Below, in pieces: positions 16,972 to 24,888 of a stretch of DNA of 64,000 bases. The notes under the pieces are model-generated. The model did no database searches and was not told the DNA's origin. It saw only the letters and a list, made by a program, of their open reading frames with translations. The position numbers and the translations under genes were made by a program. The first letter of the stretch is position 1; every line of letters starts with the position of its first letter. The DNA lies in contig NZ_JALJWH010000001.1 of assembly GCF_024168825.1 (NCBI RefSeq), positions 1,240,001-1,304,000 on the forward strand. Reading direction: 5' to 3'. This DNA is from Paenarthrobacter sp. A20 (lineage in GTDB: Bacteria; Actinomycetota; Actinomycetes; Actinomycetales; Micrococcaceae).

Positions 16972-18170
16972 AAGAGCTTTCCGCAAAGGATGTGGACCGC
17001 CTGCTCGCTGCCGACCCTGCCTCGGATGTCACAGAGTCCGAGTTGGAACGGAGCCGGGCCAGAAGCCTGTCATTCCAGGACTCGGACCTGACCCACATCT
17101 TTGCCGGCGGTTCCGGGATCGGCCGCCAGCGGAGGGCCGTGAGGCGCCGCCGCTGGGTCGGCGGCATAGTGGTGGCCGCCGCGGTGGTGGGGGCCACAGT
17201 CCTTGTTCCCGCCATCCTTCAGTCACCGCCCTCCACTCCGCCGGCGGCAATAGAGCTGCCGGCTGGTACGGGGACCGGGGCAGCAACTCCGACGCCCACC
17301 GCCGCGCAACTTCCGCCGGCCGGGCCGTTCCATGACATGTTCGTCTCCGCGGACGAAGTGCTGGTGGTTGAAGCATTGCCCACCGGGAGCATGCAGCAAC
17401 TCGGCATCGAACCGGTCAACGTCAGGCAGGTGTTGAAGGGCTCAAGTGCTGTGGGAACCACCTCGGTTGACGTGTCTGCAGCTGACGACAGGATCAGCGG
17501 AACGCTGCTTTGGCGGGATTCCCAGAAGGAAGCACCCATGACGTTCCTCGGCTTCTTTGCCCGGGGTGGTGACGGCGGTCTGCAGTTGATGAACACAGCA
17601 CACTCACTGCTGCGGGTTCAAAATATCCGTACCTCCACCACAGTAAATCCGGTCACGGATGAGCCCGTCGACATCGGCGATGACCTGCGTGCACGCATAA
17701 ATGTCGCACCCATGGGGGATGTTCCGGTATCGACATACGAAGGAAACCGTTCAGGAGGGGTGGCTCCCGATGTCGTCAAGGGAACGGAGGGCACGGGAGG
17801 ATCAAGGGAAGGGGTGGTCCGTGGGCACATGTCCGTTGCCGGGGCCTGCTTCACCTTTGAGAACAGTGCCGAGAAGGTGTACCTGCGCTGGCCCACCGGA
17901 TTCACAGCGGCCATCAGGTCGCTGCCCGTGGATGCCGAGGGCCGCGTTTACGCTAATGCAGCGGTGCAGGCGGACACTCCGGTCATTCTTAATGAGTGGG
18001 GCTTCATTTACATGACCGACCTTGAACCGCGGCCCCAAGTGTCCGGCGAATTGACCACGGAGACCGCTTCCTGCGCTGGCGAGACGCTGCGGGTCTTCGA
18101 AGTCACCCCCGAGCTTCCAGGGGCCAGCCCGTTCCAGAAGAAGCACGGAGTTGCGCTGCCACGGCCCTAA
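16968..18170 (+). CDS. Membrane protein, probable anti-sigma factor with large extracytoplasmic domain
   Basis: 400 residues, start ATG 16968 overlapping the sigma stop. Cytoplasmic part of ~60 residues (KELSAKDVDRLLAADPA..), basic RRAVRRRRW, then one membrane helix (WVGGIVVAAAVVGATVLVPAIL, ~63-85), a Pro/Thr linker, and an external domain of ~300 residues with two Cys (GACFTF and TASCAG). It lacks the HxxxCxxC zinc motif, so it is not a ZAS-type anti-sigma. Role as anti-sigma is inferred from gene pairing and topology. The external domain is not recognised. Confidence 0.75.
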   Translation: MKELSAKDVDRLLAADPASDVTESELERSRARSLSFQDSDLTHIFAGGSGIGRQRRAVRRRRWVGGIVVAAAVVGATVLVPAILQSPPSTPPAAIELPAGTGTGAATPTPTAAQLPPAGPFHDMFVSADEVLVVEALPTGSMQQLGIEPVNVRQVLKGSSAVGTTSVDVSAADDRISGTLLWRDSQKEAPMTFLGFFARGGDGGLQLMNTAHSLLRVQNIRTSTTVNPVTDEPVDIGDDLRARINVAPMGDVPVSTYEGNRSGGVAPDVVKGTEGTGGSREGVVRGHMSVAGACFTFENSAEKVYLRWPTGFTAAIRSLPVDAEGRVYANAAVQADTPVILNEWGFIYMTDLEPRPQVSGELTTETASCAGETLRVFEVTPELPGASPFQKKHGVALPRP

Positions 18171-18197
18171 CGCGCCACGAGTTCAACCTCGAAGCTT

Positions 18198-18821
18198 CTA
18201 TGAGGTCCGCGCCCGTTCCACATCTGCCGCGCTCGCCGGGTCGCCCACGGTGCGCAAGCCCTCGATGACCCCGGCCACGTCTGCGGCGCTCCGGTTCTGG
18301 CTGAGCTTCGTCTTCGCCTCCACCCGGGTGATCACAAGTTCGACGCCGACAATCGCCTTCAGCTGCCCGGCGATGAACCGCTCGGGTGCTTCGTCCACAG
18401 TCCAAGGCTGCGGCATCGCGGCTTCGTGCTGGTGTGACAGGCGGCGCACGTGCCGGGCCAGCCATTCGGCGTCGTCATGGATCACCAGCTCGCCGTAGAC
18501 GTGGGCGGTGGAATAGTTCCAGGTCGGCACCACCCGGCCGTGCTCGGCTTTCGAGGCATACCAGGAGGGCGAGATGTAGGCGTCGTTGCCCTGCACGATC
18601 ATGAGTGCCTCACCGGTAACGGGCGAGGACCACTGCGTATTGTTGCGGGCCATGTGGGCGTGCAAGGCACCGTGGTCACCTATCGATGGCTCGTAGACAA
18701 ACGGTAGGAGCGTGGCGAGCAGTCCATCCTCCGACATGGTCACGAGGTTTGCGGCACCGGCGTCCTGGAGCAGCGCCTCCACGGCTTCGGCGGAGGGGGC
18801 AAAGTGTGCGGGTGTGTACAT
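18198..18821 (-). CDS. FMN-binding split-barrel protein, PaiB family
   Basis: 207 residues. The opening MYTPAHFAPSAEAVEALLQDAGAANLVT and HMARNNTQW..VTGEALMIVQGNDAYISPSWY are characteristic of PaiB, as is VPTWNYSTAHVYG. Bacillus PaiB was described as a negative regulator of sporulation and protease genes; the fold binds FMN, and most members have no assigned reaction. The ATG is preceded by AGGAAGTAGGAAGCC inside the end of the upstream EamA gene (6-base gap), so the two form an operon. Confidence 0.88.
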   Translation of the reverse strand: MYTPAHFAPSAEAVEALLQDAGAANLVTMSEDGLLATLLPFVYEPSIGDHGALHAHMARNNTQWSSPVTGEALMIVQGNDAYISPSWYASKAEHGRVVPTWNYSTAHVYGELVIHDDAEWLARHVRRLSHQHEAAMPQPWTVDEAPERFIAGQLKAIVGVELVITRVEAKTKLSQNRSAADVAGVIEGLRTVGDPASAADVERARTS

Positions 18822-18827
18822 GGCTTC

Positions 18828-19748
18828 CTACTTCCTGAGCCTGACGCGGACAGCGGCACCGGCGCAGACGATGACAGCGAGGCCACCCACTACGGTGGTC
18901 CACGTCATCGGCTCGCCCAGGAGAAGGGCGGCCCACGCGATGGTCATGACGGGTTGGACGAGCTGGATCTGGCTGACCTGCGCCATGGGCCCAATGGCCA
19001 GGCCCCGGTACCAGGCGAAGAAGCCGAGGAACATGCTCACTACACCCAGGTACGCGAAGGACAACCATTGGACGGGCGTAGCGTTCGGCATGCCGGAGTC
19101 CAAAGACAACAGAGTCAGCACGATCATCGCTGGCGCAGCCACCACCAGTGCCCACGAGATGGTTTGCCATGAGCCGAGTTCGCGGGCCAGCAATCCTCCT
19201 TCTGCGTAGCCAACGGCTGCAGCAAGGACCGCTCCGAGCAGCAGGAGGTCGGCCCAATGCAGGGAGCCGAAACCACCGGCCTGAACCAGCGCGAAAACAA
19301 GCGCGGCCACAACACCCACGGCCGTAAGGATCCAGAAGAGCAGGCGTGGACGTTCCCGTCCCCGGATGACCGCCGCGGTAGCCGTGGCTGCGGGTAGTAG
19401 CGCGATCACCACGGCGCCATGGCTGGCAGAGGTGCTGGTGAGGGCGAAGGTGGTGAGCAAAGGGAACCCGGCCACAATTCCGCCGGCCACCACGGCCAGT
19501 CGGATCCACTGGCGGCCCTGTGGAAAACGCTGCCGGGTCAGGGCCAGTGCCAGCGCCGCAAGGATGGCTGCCACAACGGCCCTGCCCGCTCCGATGAACA
19601 GGGGAGACATTCCCTCCACAGCCACGCGGGTGAGCGGCACGGTGAAGGAGAAGGCAACAACACCGAGGAGGCCCCACCAGATTCCGATCGATGTCGGAGT
19701 GGATACCACTGTCCGCGAAAGAGTAGTAGCGCTACTATTGTGACTCAT
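18828..19748 (-). CDS. EamA/DMT-family transporter
   Basis: 306 residues from ATG 19748 (MSHNSSATTLS). Ten hydrophobic helices and two EamA repeats are apparent (first from GIWWGLLGVVAFSF, second from LHWADLLLLGAVLAAAVGYAEG; LQPVMTIAWAALLLGEPMTW is the typical end). Family: drug/metabolite or amino-acid exporters. The ATG overlaps the ATG of the divergent MocR gene by two bases, which is awkward; GTG 19709 would shorten the protein by 13 residues without touching the first helix and would leave a 37-bp intergenic region containing a palindrome. MocR regulation is likely. Confidence 0.85.
   Translation of the reverse strand: MSHNSSATTLSRTVVSTPTSIGIWWGLLGVVAFSFTVPLTRVAVEGMSPLFIGAGRAVVAAILAALALALTRQRFPQGRQWIRLAVVAGGIVAGFPLLTTFALTSTSASHGAVVIALLPAATATAAVIRGRERPRLLFWILTAVGVVAALVFALVQAGGFGSLHWADLLLLGAVLAAAVGYAEGGLLARELGSWQTISWALVVAAPAMIVLTLLSLDSGMPNATPVQWLSFAYLGVVSMFLGFFAWYRGLAIGPMAQVSQIQLVQPVMTIAWAALLLGEPMTWTTVVGGLAVIVCAGAAVRVRLRK
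19724..19737. promoter_or_regulatory. Perfect 14-bp palindrome between divergent eamA and mocR genes
   Basis: TAGTAGCGCTACTA is a perfect dyad ten bases before the MocR start codon. TACTAT (19733-19738) could be a -10 element for a leaderless mocR transcript. A GntR-type regulator site is the natural guess; binding is inferred. Confidence 0.6.
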
Positions 19749-21162
19749 GAACAACGATAGCAGTTCCCTCATCGTCTCGCGAGTAAAGGAATGGATCGCA
19801 GGGGCGGCCCCGGGAGCTAAACTGCCATCTACCCGGCAACTCGTAACTGAACACAAGGCAAGCCCGGTCACCGTTCAAAAGGCCCTGCGGACGCTCACAG
19901 CCCAGGGTTTGATCGAGAGCCGCCCGGGCGTCGGGACATTCGTCCGGGCGTACCGCACGGCACGGCCTTCGGACTACGGCTGGCAAACAGCCGCTCTGAG
20001 GGCAGCCAAGGCCGCGCGTCCCCTGAATTCAGCCGCCATGCGCAGCGCCTCCAACGACGTCATCGCGTTCCACTCAGGCTACCCGGCCCGCGAATTGCTT
20101 CCCGAACGGCTCGTACGTGCGGCGCTGACGCGGTCTGCCCGCGGAGACGCTGCCCTTTCAAGACCGCCGGCGCAAGGCATTCCCGAGCTGCAATCATGGT
20201 TCGCGCAAGAGCTCAGCACCTCAACGCCAGTGGGCGTCACGCCGCCCCAGCCGAGCGACGTCGTCGTACTTCCCGGCAGCCAGAGCGGACTCAGCTCGAT
20301 CTTCCGAGGTCTGGTGGGGCACGGCCAGCCCCTGCTGGTGGAGTCCCCCAGTTACTGGGGCGCGCTGCTGGCCGCCGGCCAGGCCGGCGTGAATGTCATC
20401 CCTGTCCCCAGCGGCCCGGAAGGCCCCGATCCCGACGAGCTGGACAGGGCCTTTGCGGAATCCGGGGCACGCCTGTTCTACGCCCAGCCCAACTTCGCGA
20501 ACCCCACGGGTGCGCAATGGTCGGCGGAACGCGGCGAGGAGGTCCTGCGGATCGTCCAGCGACACGGCGCTTTCCTTGTGGAGGACGACTGGGCCCACGA
20601 CTTCGGCATCACTGCCCCGTCCGTTCCGATCGCAGCCAAGGACGATTCCGGCCACGTGGTCTATATCCGCTCGCTGACCAAGAGTGTCTCGCCATCCGTC
20701 CGCGTGGCCGCGATCATCGCCCGTGGTCCGGCGCGCGAACGCATTATGGGCGCGCAGGCCGCGGAGTCGATGTACGTTAGCGGACTGCTTCAGGCGGCGG
20801 CGCTCGACGTCGTCACGCAACCGGGGTGGCAGACCCACCTTCGCGGTCTCAGCCATCAGCTGCAATCACGCCGCGACCTCCTGGTCACCAGCCTGCGGGA
20901 GCACGTGCCGCAGGCGCACCTCAGCCATCTGCCCAAAGGCGGCCTTAACTTGTGGTTGCGGATGCCGGACGGGTTCGACGTCGAGCAACTCACCAGGGAT
21001 TGCGAGGCGGCCGGGGTGCTCATTGCCGCCGGCACGGAGTGGTTCCCCGCTGAACCGGAGGGCCCGTACATCAGGCTCAATTACGCGGGACCCAACCCGG
21101 GCGCCTTTCCGGAGGGTGCACGGATCATCGGTGAGGCAGTCAAAGGCTTGCTGCAGGCCTGA
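19747..21162 (+). CDS. MocR/PdxR-type regulator (GntR HTH fused to aminotransferase-fold domain)
   Basis: 471 residues from ATG 19747. N-terminal winged helix of the GntR family (KLPSTRQLVTEHKASPVTVQKALRTLTAQGLIESRPGVGTFV, ~20-65), linker, then a fold-type I aminotransferase domain (~100-465) with YAQPNFANPTG, EDDWAHDF and the PLP lysine in SLTKSVSP (Lys312). MocR regulators sense PLP or an amino compound bound to PLP. The gene is divergent from the EamA-PaiB pair, its likely target. The effector cannot be read from the sequence. Confidence 0.92.
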   Translation: MNNDSSSLIVSRVKEWIAGAAPGAKLPSTRQLVTEHKASPVTVQKALRTLTAQGLIESRPGVGTFVRAYRTARPSDYGWQTAALRAAKAARPLNSAAMRSASNDVIAFHSGYPARELLPERLVRAALTRSARGDAALSRPPAQGIPELQSWFAQELSTSTPVGVTPPQPSDVVVLPGSQSGLSSIFRGLVGHGQPLLVESPSYWGALLAAGQAGVNVIPVPSGPEGPDPDELDRAFAESGARLFYAQPNFANPTGAQWSAERGEEVLRIVQRHGAFLVEDDWAHDFGITAPSVPIAAKDDSGHVVYIRSLTKSVSPSVRVAAIIARGPARERIMGAQAAESMYVSGLLQAAALDVVTQPGWQTHLRGLSHQLQSRRDLLVTSLREHVPQAHLSHLPKGGLNLWLRMPDGFDVEQLTRDCEAAGVLIAAGTEWFPAEPEGPYIRLNYAGPNPGAFPEGARIIGEAVKGLLQA

Positions 21163-21193
21163 GCCGCGGGCGCCGTCGAACCCCACTTAACAG

Positions 21194-21241
21194 CCGTAGC
21201 CACCAGCACCAAGGAGAGCGCCTTGGGGTTGGTGGCTACGG
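21194..21241. terminator. Long hairpin between convergent genes
   Basis: CCGTAGCCACCA pairs perfectly with TGGTGGCTACGG (21230-21241), with additional AAGG/CCTT pairing inside. It lies between the convergent mocR and MFS genes. No strong T run follows, so it may act as a weak bidirectional terminator. Confidence 0.5.
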
Positions 21242-21302
21242 TGGGCGGCAAGCTGCCGCGAACTATCTGAATCGCTGCGCAGAAGTTGCAGGCAAAGAGT
21301 TC

Positions 21303-22925
21303 CTAAGCGGGTGTCAGGTCCTTGTTGCCTTTGCCAAACACGGCATCATCGATTGGCTGGCCGTCGAACGGCATCTCGTCCAGGTTGATGAGCGGGTTGG
21401 TGTCCTGCGTTGCTACGAGCTCGCGTGCTTCAGCCTGGGTGTCCACGCTGGGCATGGAGCCCGGCAGGGGGCGCTGGGCCGATTCGCGCAGGAAGTAGAT
21501 GGCGATCGCACCGATGATGGACGTACCCATCAGGTAGTACGCCGGCATCATGTCATCGCCGGTGCCCTCAATGAGTCCCTGGACGATGAACGGCGTGGTT
21601 CCGCCGAAGATCGCCACAGAGAAGTTGTAAGCGATACCCATGCCGCCATAGCGGCTGGACGTCGGGAACAGCGCCGGCAGGGCCGAAGCCAGGTTGGCGA
21701 TGTAGAACGTCACTGGGAATGCGATCAGCGCAAGGCCGGCCAGTGTGGACCAGATGTCGCCAATGCCGATCAGAAGGAAGGCAGGTACCGAGAACACGAT
21801 GGTGCTGCCTGCGCCTACCCACAAGACGGGGCGGCGGCCGATACGGTCCGAGAGCTTGCCGGTCAGCGGGATGCATACGGCCATGATCACCAGGACCGGG
21901 ATGGTCAGCAGGGTGCCGTGGACGGGGTCGTAGCCCTTGGAATCCGTCAGGTACGTGGGCATGTACGAGGTCAGCGCGTAACCAACGGTGTTGGCTGCGG
22001 CCGCGAGGATCATGGCCAGCACGATCTGGCGCCAGTAGGCCTTGATGATGCCAATGGGTCCCTTGGCGACAGCTGCATCCTGGGATGCGGCGTCCTTGGC
22101 GGAGGCCTCCTGGGCGTCAAGGGTTGCCTGGAACTGGGGAGATTCCTCGATCTTGCTACGGAAGTACACGGCGATAAGGCCCAGCGGACCAGCGATCAGG
22201 AACGGAATCCTCCAACCCCATTCCTCCATGGCTGCCTGTCCGAGCGTGAGCTGCAGGACCGAAACCAAGGCGGCGCCGAGGGCGAAGCCGATGTAGCTGC
22301 CCATATCGAGGAAGCTGGCGAAGTAACCGCGGCGCTTGTCCGGGGCGTACTCGCTGACGAACGTTGTGGCACCGGCGTACTCGCCACCGGTGGAGAAGCC
22401 CTGGATGAGCTTCAGGATCACCAGCAACGCGGCGGCCCAGATGCCGATCTGCGCGTAACCGGGAAGGAGGCCGACGGCGAATGTACTTGCCGCCATCAGC
22501 ATCAGTGTTGCTGCGAGGACCTTCTGGCGGCCCACCTTGTCGCCGAGCCAACCGAATACGACGCCGCCGAGGGGGCGCGCGATGAAGGTTGCGGCGAAGG
22601 TGCCCAGAAGGAAGAGTGTCTGGACGGACTTGTCTGCTTCCGGCAGGAAGACAGGGCCCATGGTGGTGATGAGGTAGCCGAACACGCCGACGTCGTACCA
22701 CTCCATGGTGTTGCCGACGATCGTGCCGCCGAGTGCTTTGCGCAGCATCGGCTTGTTCACCACGTTAACGTCGGACTCTTTGAGCCGGCGCTTCGGGCGA
22801 AGCTTCGTTTTCTTCGTTGCGTTCTTTACTGCGTTTGCGGCGCCCGTGGGGGCTGCCGGTTCCTGGTTTCCGGTGGCGTTCCTTGCGCCATCCGGAGAGA
22901 CGGACTTGCTTTGGTCTATGGGCAT
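21303..22925 (-). CDS. MFS transporter, metabolite:H+ symporter (ProP-like)
   Basis: 540 residues from ATG 22925 (MPIDQSKSV), preceded by AGGAG; an upstream in-frame codon would add 22 residues. After a ~65-residue polar, basic N-terminus come 12 helices of the MHS family: MEWYDVGVFGYL, the loop motif GWLGDKVGRQKVL, LIQGFSTGGEYAGA, and PDKRRGYFASF. A ~55-residue acidic tail follows. MHS members take up osmolytes or organic acids (proline/betaine, shikimate, citrate, alpha-ketoglutarate); substrate unknown. It stands alone. Confidence 0.88.
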   Translation of the reverse strand: MPIDQSKSVSPDGARNATGNQEPAAPTGAANAVKNATKKTKLRPKRRLKESDVNVVNKPMLRKALGGTIVGNTMEWYDVGVFGYLITTMGPVFLPEADKSVQTLFLLGTFAATFIARPLGGVVFGWLGDKVGRQKVLAATLMLMAASTFAVGLLPGYAQIGIWAAALLVILKLIQGFSTGGEYAGATTFVSEYAPDKRRGYFASFLDMGSYIGFALGAALVSVLQLTLGQAAMEEWGWRIPFLIAGPLGLIAVYFRSKIEESPQFQATLDAQEASAKDAASQDAAVAKGPIGIIKAYWRQIVLAMILAAAANTVGYALTSYMPTYLTDSKGYDPVHGTLLTIPVLVIMAVCIPLTGKLSDRIGRRPVLWVGAGSTIVFSVPAFLLIGIGDIWSTLAGLALIAFPVTFYIANLASALPALFPTSSRYGGMGIAYNFSVAIFGGTTPFIVQGLIEGTGDDMMPAYYLMGTSIIGAIAIYFLRESAQRPLPGSMPSVDTQAEARELVATQDTNPLINLDEMPFDGQPIDDAVFGKGNKDLTPA

Positions 22926-23188
22926 TTGGGCTTCTCCTAGGGAGGTCATTTGCTTGCGACTTCTGCTGCCCCGCTCTGGGCAGGGTTTCAATTTTACGCG
23001 TTTTGGGCCGAAAACCCGAGTTGAGATCGGATTTTTGGGCCAAATGAGGGTGCAAATTGCCTAGCTGTGTTGCATCTCATTACCCGCTCTTGCCCTGCAA
23101 TCAAGCGGAACGTGGCCGGTTTTTGCCCCGGTGAGCACGTTGTTACCAAATTGTTTAGCTGAGCCCACTTAACGGGGCGGATTCGGGC

Positions 23189-24010
23189 CTAAAAGCTGAT
23201 GGTTTGCCGGGTCCCGTGGTTCCAGCCGAGCACCACGGTGGCGCCCAGTTCCTCATCGGCAGCCACCGCTGCGAGCAGGCCCGCCGTGGTCAGGATCCTT
23301 ACCGTCTGCCCGGCCTGCTGCAGCGAGGTTTCGACCAGGAGTACACCGCCCGGTGCCAACCACTGAGCCGCCCCCTGCGCAACCCGGCGTTGAACGGCCA
23401 AACCGTCAGCGCCGCCGTCGAGCGCCACCAGCGGCTCGTGGAGCCGCGCCTCCGGTGGCATCATCCCGATGGACCGGGTGGGAACATACGGCGCATTCGC
23501 CAGAAGCACGTCCACCCGGCCCATGAGTTCCAGCGGGAGCGCCGTGTAGAGGTCGCCTTGGTGGACGTTTCCGCCGCGGGGCTCAACGTTGCGTCGTGCG
23601 CAGCGGACCGCTGCCGGGTCGATGTCCGCAGCGTGCAACTCGCAGCGCCCCAGACAGTCGCTTAGCGCCGCACCCAAGGACCCCGAACCACAGCAAAGGT
23701 CGACGACGACGGCACCAGGCCGGGCGATCATCGCCGCCTGACGCACCAGGAACTCCGTGCGACGACGCGGCACGAACACTCCGGGTTCCACTGCCATGCG
23801 CTTCCCGGAAAACTCCACCCAACCAACGATGTGCTCAAGGGGAAGCCCACTGACGCGTTGGCTCACCATGCGGTTGAGCTCGTCCACGTGGCGGGCCGCG
23901 TCAACCAGGAGCTGGGCCTCGTCGTCGGCAAAGACGCATCCAGCAGCGCGCAGGGTGGTGGCAACGTTGGCGGTGGTGGCAACGTCGGATACCCGGGTCA
24001 TGTTGGCCAT
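23189..24010 (-). CDS. Putative protein N5-glutamine methyltransferase, PrmC/HemK-like
   Basis: 273 residues from ATG 24010; TTG 24019 and ATG 24001 are alternatives. Domain order fits the family: an N-terminal helical domain (~1-80), then a class I SAM domain with VVDLCCGSGSLGAAL (motif I) and AADIDPAAV. The catalytic motif, NPPY in PrmC, is here NAPYVPT. This variant is known from a PrmC-related subfamily in actinobacteria; the substrate has not been settled to my knowledge. The true prmC is normally near prfA, which is not here. It is a single gene. Confidence 0.82.
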   Translation of the reverse strand: MANMTRVSDVATTANVATTLRAAGCVFADDEAQLLVDAARHVDELNRMVSQRVSGLPLEHIVGWVEFSGKRMAVEPGVFVPRRRTEFLVRQAAMIARPGAVVVDLCCGSGSLGAALSDCLGRCELHAADIDPAAVRCARRNVEPRGGNVHQGDLYTALPLELMGRVDVLLANAPYVPTRSIGMMPPEARLHEPLVALDGGADGLAVQRRVAQGAAQWLAPGGVLLVETSLQQAGQTVRILTTAGLLAAVAADEELGATVVLGWNHGTRQTISF

Positions 24011-24245
24011 GCTAGCCAAGGGGTTCCCAAAGTTCGCAGTTTTTGGTTAGGGTAAGAGGCATGGGAACACTGATTTTTGAGTAGACCGGCGCCTGCTTCT
24101 GTAGCACGCACCGAGTTTCACCTGACAAAAATCCACGCCTGTCGAGGCCCTGCCTCCATGCCGTTCCCGTTGTCGACGCCTTTTCTCGAACCGCAACGCC
24201 ATGGCACAAGTGTCTCTTCAGGACTCACACTCTAGGAGTCCACGC

Positions 24246-24491
24246 ATGACTGCCAACCCTTCCGACAACACCTCACCTGAGAACACCACCCCTGGGAGCG
24301 GAACCGAATCCGCTGCCCAGGCTCCGGCCTCCGGCGGCATCAAGTCCAAGCTGACCGACGCCCAAAAGGCCATGCTCGCCAGCAAGTCCGGTGGCGGGGC
24401 TCCCGCTGGCTGGCAAAGCACGGGCAAGGGCCACAAGCCCACATCGGCCAGCGGCAAGCTGGCCAAAACGGAGAAGAAGGTCCGCTGGTAG
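24246..24491 (+). CDS. DUF5302 small protein
   Basis: 81 residues from ATG 24246 (MTANPSDNTS), with AGGAG about 8 bases upstream; the longer frame from 24201 lacks a ribosome site. It is hydrophilic: a Ser/Thr/Pro-rich first half and a basic Lys-rich second half (IKSKLTDAQKAML.., ending KTEKKVRW). It matches DUF5302, a small actinobacterial family of unknown function. No membrane helix, no cysteine. Probably monocistronic or transcribed with the 86-residue gene 89 bases downstream. Confidence 0.75.
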   Translation: MTANPSDNTSPENTTPGSGTESAAQAPASGGIKSKLTDAQKAMLASKSGGGAPAGWQSTGKGHKPTSASGKLAKTEKKVRW

Positions 24492-24580
24492 GAAGCAGCA
24501 GCCAGCTGATTCCTGCAGACAAGCCTCTCCGGCGCACCTAGTATTGAAATCCCTTCGTTTCACTCTGGAAAGGAAGAATC

Positions 24581-24841
24581 ATGACTGCGAAACATGAAGC
24601 TGAAAACATCAATCCTGAGGTAGCCAGCCACTTGGTGGAGTCCATGGACATGGCTCCGATGCCCGAACCGGCAACCATCGCGGTTGCGCTGGGCACGGAA
24701 CAAGGCAATCAGTGGCCTGACGGGAATGGCAAACGCCGGCACCCGAAAGACCGCGACCAGGCCCACGGCCGCATGGGCCAAGGCGCAGCTGTGACGGCAA
24801 TCCACAGAACCAGCCGCCCGCAGATGCCACACTCCTCCTAG
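24581..24841 (+). CDS. Hypothetical hydrophilic protein, 86 aa
   Basis: Starts at ATG 24581 with GGAAAGGAAG seven bases upstream, a good ribosome site. The product has an acidic N-terminal half (ENINPEVASHLVESMDMAPMPEPA) and a basic, Gly/His-rich C-terminal half (NGKRRHPKDRDQAHGRMGQG). No known domain and no hydrophobic segment. It lies between DUF5302 and the convergent ligD. I accept it because of the ribosome site and position; it could be a small stress-related protein but nothing shows that. Confidence 0.6.
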   Translation: MTAKHEAENINPEVASHLVESMDMAPMPEPATIAVALGTEQGNQWPDGNGKRRHPKDRDQAHGRMGQGAAVTAIHRTSRPQMPHSS

Positions 24842-24855
24842 GCCCGTACCCCCGC

Positions 24856-24888
24856 AGCCAGCCCAACTGTGACTCAGTTGGGCTGGCT
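24856..24888. terminator. Perfect 14-bp hairpin over the ligD stop codon
   Basis: AGCCAGCCCAACTG and CAGTTGGGCTGGCT pair perfectly around TGACT. The right arm covers the last codons and stop of ligD (minus strand), and the element also lies 14 bases after the plus-strand 86-aa gene. No T run; function as a bidirectional terminator is inferred. Confidence 0.6.

Noticed and set aside
18676..19677. 333-residue minus-strand frame
   Set aside because: It lies in another frame of the EamA gene and reads as Arg/Gly-rich noise.
21918..22940. 340-residue plus-strand frame opposite the MFS gene
   Set aside because: Shadow of the transporter gene; acidic Gly/Glu-rich, no domain.
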